From: Sthenelais limicola
Lineage: Eukaryota > Annelida > Polychaeta > Phyllodocida > Sigalionidae
Length of the DNA: 64,000 nucleotides
Direction: 5' to 3'
Assembly: GCA_942159475.1 (NCBI GenBank)
Contig: OW804096.1
Span: forward strand, 104,692,194 to 104,756,193
In this document: piece by piece, positions 59,138 to 64,000 of the stretch
Layout: each line of letters starts with the position of its first letter
How positions within the stretch are numbered: the stretch's first letter is position 1
Position numbers and translations under genes: made by a program
Notes under the pieces: generated by a model
Told to the model about the DNA's origin: nothing
Seen by the model: only the letters and a program-made list of their open reading frames with translations
Database searches by the model: none

Positions 59138-59601
59138 ACAGGGAGAAGTGACCGATGCTTATTTTAGTAGTGGAAATTAGCTGATTTTTGCTGCTATTCC
59201 CTTTTAAAGTGAATAGCAGTAAACATACTGTAGGAAAGAGAAGTTTTGATCAGTCCTGAAACTTATTGCTTACTACTGTACATCTTCCAGCTTAGTGAGT
59301 ATATATCTACTTTATATTTATAGTGTATATAACTGTTACATCTATTACAGCAAACAATTTTTAAAGAGTCACTGCGTCAAAAGAAGAGTCACTGCGTCAA
59401 ACTTTAAACAAATATCGAGTTGTGTGATAGTAGCTTGAATAATATTGATGAAACTGACCTTATTCAAACAGGTTCTAAAGTAGACAGCTTGCTCACATAT
59501 TAATCGCAGCCAAGCGACCACATTGTTCTATTACGACCAGGCCTCTAAACAAAATCCAAGTGTGTGCAATGTCGACCCATTTATATAAGTTTATATTCTT
59601 C

Positions 59602-59724
59602 AATAAATTTATTTTGTCCTTTAATTTAATCAATCTTCATAGAGCAATATTACTATTGTTATTGCTGTTGTCATAAACAAACTTTACAACATATACCCGG
59701 TATATTATATATAATGCAAATAAA
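59602..59724 (+). terminator. candidate poly(A) signals of MFSD13A
   Basis: AATAAA at 59602 and 59719, 465-580 bp after the stop. The 3' UTR holds an exact tandem duplication, AAGAGTCACTGCGTCAAA, at 59365-59402. Confidence 0.45.
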
Positions 59725-60224
59725 AGTGTGAAAAATTTTCAATTGTGTTTTCATGTTTAATACGTCAACGGGATACAAAATTGTATCGTGAATATTTTCC
59801 TATGTTGAGTAGAGTAAATACCCCCAATTACCTCAGAAGATAACTGTGACTGGACTTAATTATACATATTTATTATAATATTGTAGATAATTAAATATAA
59901 GAGTTGTTATCATTAAAAGGTTTCAGAAGATATACTCGTCACCTTTGTGACCATACAATGGCGTAATTGGCTCGGACTGTTAATATACTGTGTACAACTG
60001 TGTTATCTGTCCACTCCCGAGGCGATTTTAGGGTATTTCTCAGAGTGGGCTTTTTAGTAGCATAGGTTTTGTGTAACAACCGCTGAGCAGCAGGCATGAT
60101 GCAGCAGAAGTAGGGGTACAGATCGTAGGGACTTAACCAATTCATACCCAGTTAAGATTCCTAATGTGGATAGACTTAGATTTGAGGCTGTGTGTGGTGT
60201 TGGGTGGGGGTTACAGCTATTTGC

Positions 60225-60720
60225 ATTCTGAGACGAGAATCCAGGTATTTACAGGTGGCGCTACGATCGGCGGCAAGTGCTCGGGTGAATACAACAGCCG
60301 CGCCCCATTGACTTCAGTGCTAAAATACCGGTTTTCAACACTTTCCAAATATTACATAAACGGGTCAAAATGCTATGATCTTACATGCAGTCACTTGTTC
60401 CGTTTTGCCGATAATTGTGTATAATTTAAGAAATTGAGGGGGAAAGTTTAGATTTTAAGCTATGGTCGTCAAGGGCTGGAGTCCCCCACGGCCCAGCCCA
60501 CTCCACAGCAGTGGGGTGAAAGTAAACAATGGGTGAAATCTCAGCATTACTGTATATTTTAGGCAATAAATGTTACTCATGGTCATGATGAGTATATTAT
60601 ATTATATGGAATTAATATTATATATGATTAATTGTTCAAAATTGGGACAAAATCAGTTCATTCCTAGACTTGCGGATGCACTGTCATGTGACCAGATGAG
60701 CGGAGGCCTTCTCAAAGAAT
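60225..60720 (+). mobile_element. repeat family ATTCTTTGAGACG, copy 3
   Basis: Aligns with 28485-29022 along its length. Ends are ATTCTGAGACGAGAATCC and GGCCTTCTCAAAGAAT, so here the right terminus is kept. Confidence 0.85.
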
Positions 60721-62960
60721 TAAATCCTAGTATTCATGCAAAGGCAAAACCACCTTTGTAGAAAGTGCAAAGCACTTCTAGTGGGGTCTGGTGTGGTGAC
60801 ATGCTTTCTTCGATGCTTATTATTAACAGGGTCGGATAGAGGCCATTTTAAATGTTAATTTTATAGAAATGAATAATACTGATCCAATCCCTCTTGTTAC
60901 TGTTACTTCCTTCGGGTATATAGTACTACTGCATCTATCGAATTATACTACAACTGAATCACGGCGATACTGATTAATCACAGACGAGCTTACTCAGCCT
61001 CGACTCAGGATCACACATTCAGAAAAAAAACATGGCTGTCGACAACTGCTCGCTCGTTTAGTTCCATACAAACAACTGATATAGTGAGAAACCACTATCA
61101 TCTAGTTACAAAACAACCAATAGCATGAAGAAACACAAAGGTATACATTTTTATATGCTGGAATTCTCAAAAAAAATTTCACTTCGAGCTGAGTTTGTGT
61201 GAGCCAAGCTGTGTTTGTGAGTGGGACTTTATAATGTAACAAATTGTCTTTAAAAGATTGTTCACAAGTCTACGAGAACCATTATTATTATTAGGAAAAA
61301 TTTATTACAACCATTAAACAAAGGAATGGGACTATAATATTTAATAGATATTGTTATATTGACTGAGTATTACTAAAAACAAATCTGTTTACTTGAATGG
61401 TTCACGATCTGTCTATAAAAGTAGTTCCCAGATAGCGTAAAAGATATTCAAACAAATTGCCACCAAATTAACTGGTAAATTATCAGACCCTCTGGGGTGA
61501 CTATTAATTGCCGTCTTGTAATTTCACATTTCATGCAGGTGCCGGACCAGGACGATGGAAATCGTTATACATTTAATATTTCAACCTCGGAGCCCTGTCT
61601 CAAATGCCCCACATACTCCTCAGCTTCAGGGTCACTACAGGCACAAATCCCGAAATGTCAGTTTGACTTTTGCGAACCAGCACAAACAGTAGATACATAG
61701 CATTCTTTTACTTCCAAGGATTTCAAGGTTCCTTGTCACACCATTTGTTTGAATATTTGCAACACTTTTTTTTGCATAAGCTAACTGCTAACTCACATAA
61801 GCTGCAGTTTGGGGAAATGATATGACATTAATACCGGTCCTGTATCAGCAAGCACGCGAAGGAGATACAACTCTAAATCGTTGTGAAAAAGGATAAGACT
61901 TTATTTGCAACCTCAGACCGATGCATAAATCCTTTCCGATTGGTTAAGGTGGCCTGGCAAGCATTTCTTATTAATAATCGCTTCACAATATTTACATCCA
62001 TAACTTCGTTTTATTGGAGGTTAGAGAGATCATCTAATACAAGGGCTCTACACTTGGTGTTACTTTAAGAGCCATAATGACAATTATATGCATTTAAAAA
62101 TGTGCCTAGAACGGGAAGTATATATCTATATAGAGCCTCATGGACAGTTGATATTTATCTTCGTACTCATAGATGTAGAAAGCAAAAGCACACACTTATT
62201 CTTTCGTTTCATATCATAATGACCAAATCAAAGTTATTGTTAAGCACATTTGAAGGGCTTGGGAATATAAGGTAACATGTAAACTTAGGAAAGTGGAATT
62301 GTTACAATGATCTAGTTTCTTAGCATTTTATTTAGTGTGAATACAGGTTGAGATGTGTTTTAACTTCCATTGTGATGGAACAGGGGGTAATAAGAATGAA
62401 CTTAGTGGAACCGTATCAGAAACTATTCAAGGTTGCAAGAATACATAATCAAGGATTAACGAATGGCTTATGGGTGGCATCGCCCATTTAAAATAGAGGA
62501 GCTGCATAAACCAAAAACACAAGTGTGGATTTAGCACGCCCGTCCTTTCACTGGCAGAAATCACTATTCGGTGTCCTTGACACCTTCATTAACTCCATGG
62601 ATCCCGACTGTCCATTATTTTTGTAAAAAGAAATGAACAAGCCCATACGGTGGAGATAATTATTCGCACATATATTACTATTACCGGCAAAAAGGATTCT
62701 TGTTCGACCCAGGCAAAATTGGGTCTAGTACAGTCACTTCCCTGAAACATTCGCCAGGTGTTTCTTTTTCATAAATCACATCAGTCAAATGTCCTCCCTT
62801 AAACTCGTTCCCAGTAGTCCCAAACAAAGGATCCTAGCAGGAGGAATCACCAGTTGCAGAATTTGTCAGGTTCAATCTTTCATTCAAGACAAGAGTGACC
62901 CCTCGCTCCCTTCCCTCCCTGCAGAGAATAATCCTACTATTGGGTTTCACGCGACTGCTG
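60721..62960. other. spacer; possible orphan exon, COPS2 3' UTR
   Basis: AT-rich. On the plus strand, CATTTCATGCAG at 61538 is followed by 54 open codons (VPDQDDGNRYTFNISTSEP, Cys-rich after that) to TAG at 61698, which looks like a terminal exon but has no partner exon nearby. On the minus strand, the COPS2 3' UTR should occupy part of 62330-62960 (TTTATT near 62329). Confidence 0.4.
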
Positions 62961-63795
62961 TCATGCCATCTTGTTAACCACGGACTGGTGTAGTGACTTC
63001 AATTGTGCTGTCCATTTGTCGAGAGCGCTGTACCTAGCAACTCCAGTAGCTTCACGGTTCAACTCCAAAACTTGGTTGACCTGGTCGATGCGACCATGAA
63101 TTGTACTGGAATACAACAAGAACATAATATATTTTCACAGATGGCGAAAATCCAAAGTTGAACACTACCCTAGTAATACTGGTAGCATATATTTTATAAG
63201 CAAAACCATTAATAACGCAACTTACTTGTCTAAGATACACGAGACTAGAAGATTTTCTACTTCTGTTACGTCTATGTTCAGCTCCTAGAACGAAGTTGGA
63301 TATCACATGTGAGAACTTTGTGTGTATTAGGCATCGTATTAGTTAACCGAGTTGTGGCAGTTAGGAATGTTTAATTTATCAGGATTCTGAAATAATGGGG
63401 GTAAAACGAACTACGACCCAACGGGAACCTACTACTGTATCACTTTGTGTCGATATACACTTAATTATTGCAGAGCTCATACAAAGCATATTTAATTTAA
63501 AACGGACGGTAATCAGTTCATGCTTCAAGAATGAAAAACAAACCACTCAATGAAAATGTCTAGGAAAATGAGAAGTACATCCAAACTGGATCAGACATCC
63601 TCCAAGAGCAAATGCTTTAAAACTTCGAAGTGAAATCATCTAATATTATGGTCAGAAATCTCAACAAATTCATTCGTTCAACAAAGAAGCTTTATGACAG
63701 GAATTTACTTACCTTTGATATGAAAGGAATATGGATCTGTGTGTAAGGATTTATTAGTTTGATCAACACCTGAGTCCTGATATTCCTAAGCAGAT
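62961..63795 (-). CDS. COPS2: COP9 signalosome subunit 2, C-terminal three exons (partial)
   Basis: Exons in transcription order: 63713-63795, 63226-63284 and 62961-63105, with GT-AG introns and agreeing phases. They encode [18 protein letters not shown], then [20 protein letters not shown], then [15 protein letters not shown] and ending [21 protein letters not shown]. This is the end of the PCI winged-helix and C-terminal helix of CSN2 (human ends ...[20 protein letters not shown]). CSN2 is a scaffold subunit of the COP9 signalosome and contacts the cullin and Rbx1 during removal of NEDD8. The remaining exons lie beyond the right edge of the window. Confidence 0.95.
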
Positions 63796-64000
63796 CTGAA
63801 ACCAAAAACGCATAAATGATATCACCGAAATGCATAAACAATATCATAATTTTCGTTATAATGACCCATGATAATGTGAATTATTAAAGCAATGACCACT
63901 ACTCAGGTAACTAAAAATAGAGAATGCACAACATGCCTGCAAGCAGTAATATATTCCTAAACCACTGTATCCATATTGAGTGATATCTCTTTGAAAAGAC

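Overview
This is eukaryotic nuclear DNA. Four genes are split by GT-AG introns, intergenic sequence is long and AT-rich, and transposon debris is everywhere. There are no operons or Shine-Dalgarno sites. The proteins are animal-type: two ankyrin/SOCS-box proteins, UBAP1, PSMC3, MFSD13A/TMEM180 and COPS2. A Penelope-like retroelement, Ty3/gypsy and LINE scraps, tRNA-derived SINE-like pieces and many short inverted-repeat elements point to a marine invertebrate. The frequent TAGGCCTA-type words made me think of a deuterostome such as an echinoderm, but that is an impression and not a demonstration.

Layout. 0.9-5.9 kb: two tandem, effectively intronless ankyrin-repeat plus SOCS-box genes on the minus strand. 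5.9-7.4 kb: a possible two-exon microprotein gene on the minus strand. 7.8-16 kb: repeat-rich DNA with duplicated blocks, G-runs, a minisatellite split by a 1.7 kb element, and a 1.4 kb inverted-repeat element. 16.2-24.8 kb: UBAP1 (plus; six coding exons plus a short first coding exon, 635 aa, with a long 3' UTR and a candidate promoter at 16.2 kb). 24.9-39.0 kb: PSMC3 (minus, 12 coding exons, 430 aa), convergent with UBAP1; its poly(A) signal lies about 110 bp from the last UBAP1 one. Its large introns hold a LINE fragment, several terminal-inverted-repeat elements and a 209 bp foldback. 37.8-47.1 kb: repeats, including two back-to-back pairs of one element family sharing the terminus GGTCGGAATAAGCC, a tRNA-like SINE and rearranged Ty3/gypsy gag and pol pieces. 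47.4-53.5 kb: a miniature element, then a decayed Penelope-like element with 93 bp inverted ends that itself carries an inserted miniature element. 53.6-55.2 kb: a perfect 46 bp-arm foldback, a tRNA-like piece and another miniature element. 56.2-59.1 kb: MFSD13A (plus, five coding exons, 470 aa). 62.96-63.8 kb: the last three exons of COPS2 (minus), which runs off the right edge.

How the genes relate: five of the six confident genes belong to the ubiquitin system. The two SOCS-box proteins are predicted Cullin-5 substrate receptors, COPS2 is part of the complex that removes NEDD8 from cullins, UBAP1 sorts ubiquitinated membrane cargo in ESCRT-I, and PSMC3 is a proteasome ATPase. They are not in one transcription unit, so any functional meaning is speculation. 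I did not find a clear previously undescribed biological system. The most unusual material is the set of perfect hairpins whose sequence differs between copies of the same repeat, the paired GGTCGG elements, the nested Penelope element and the candidate 51-aa gene.
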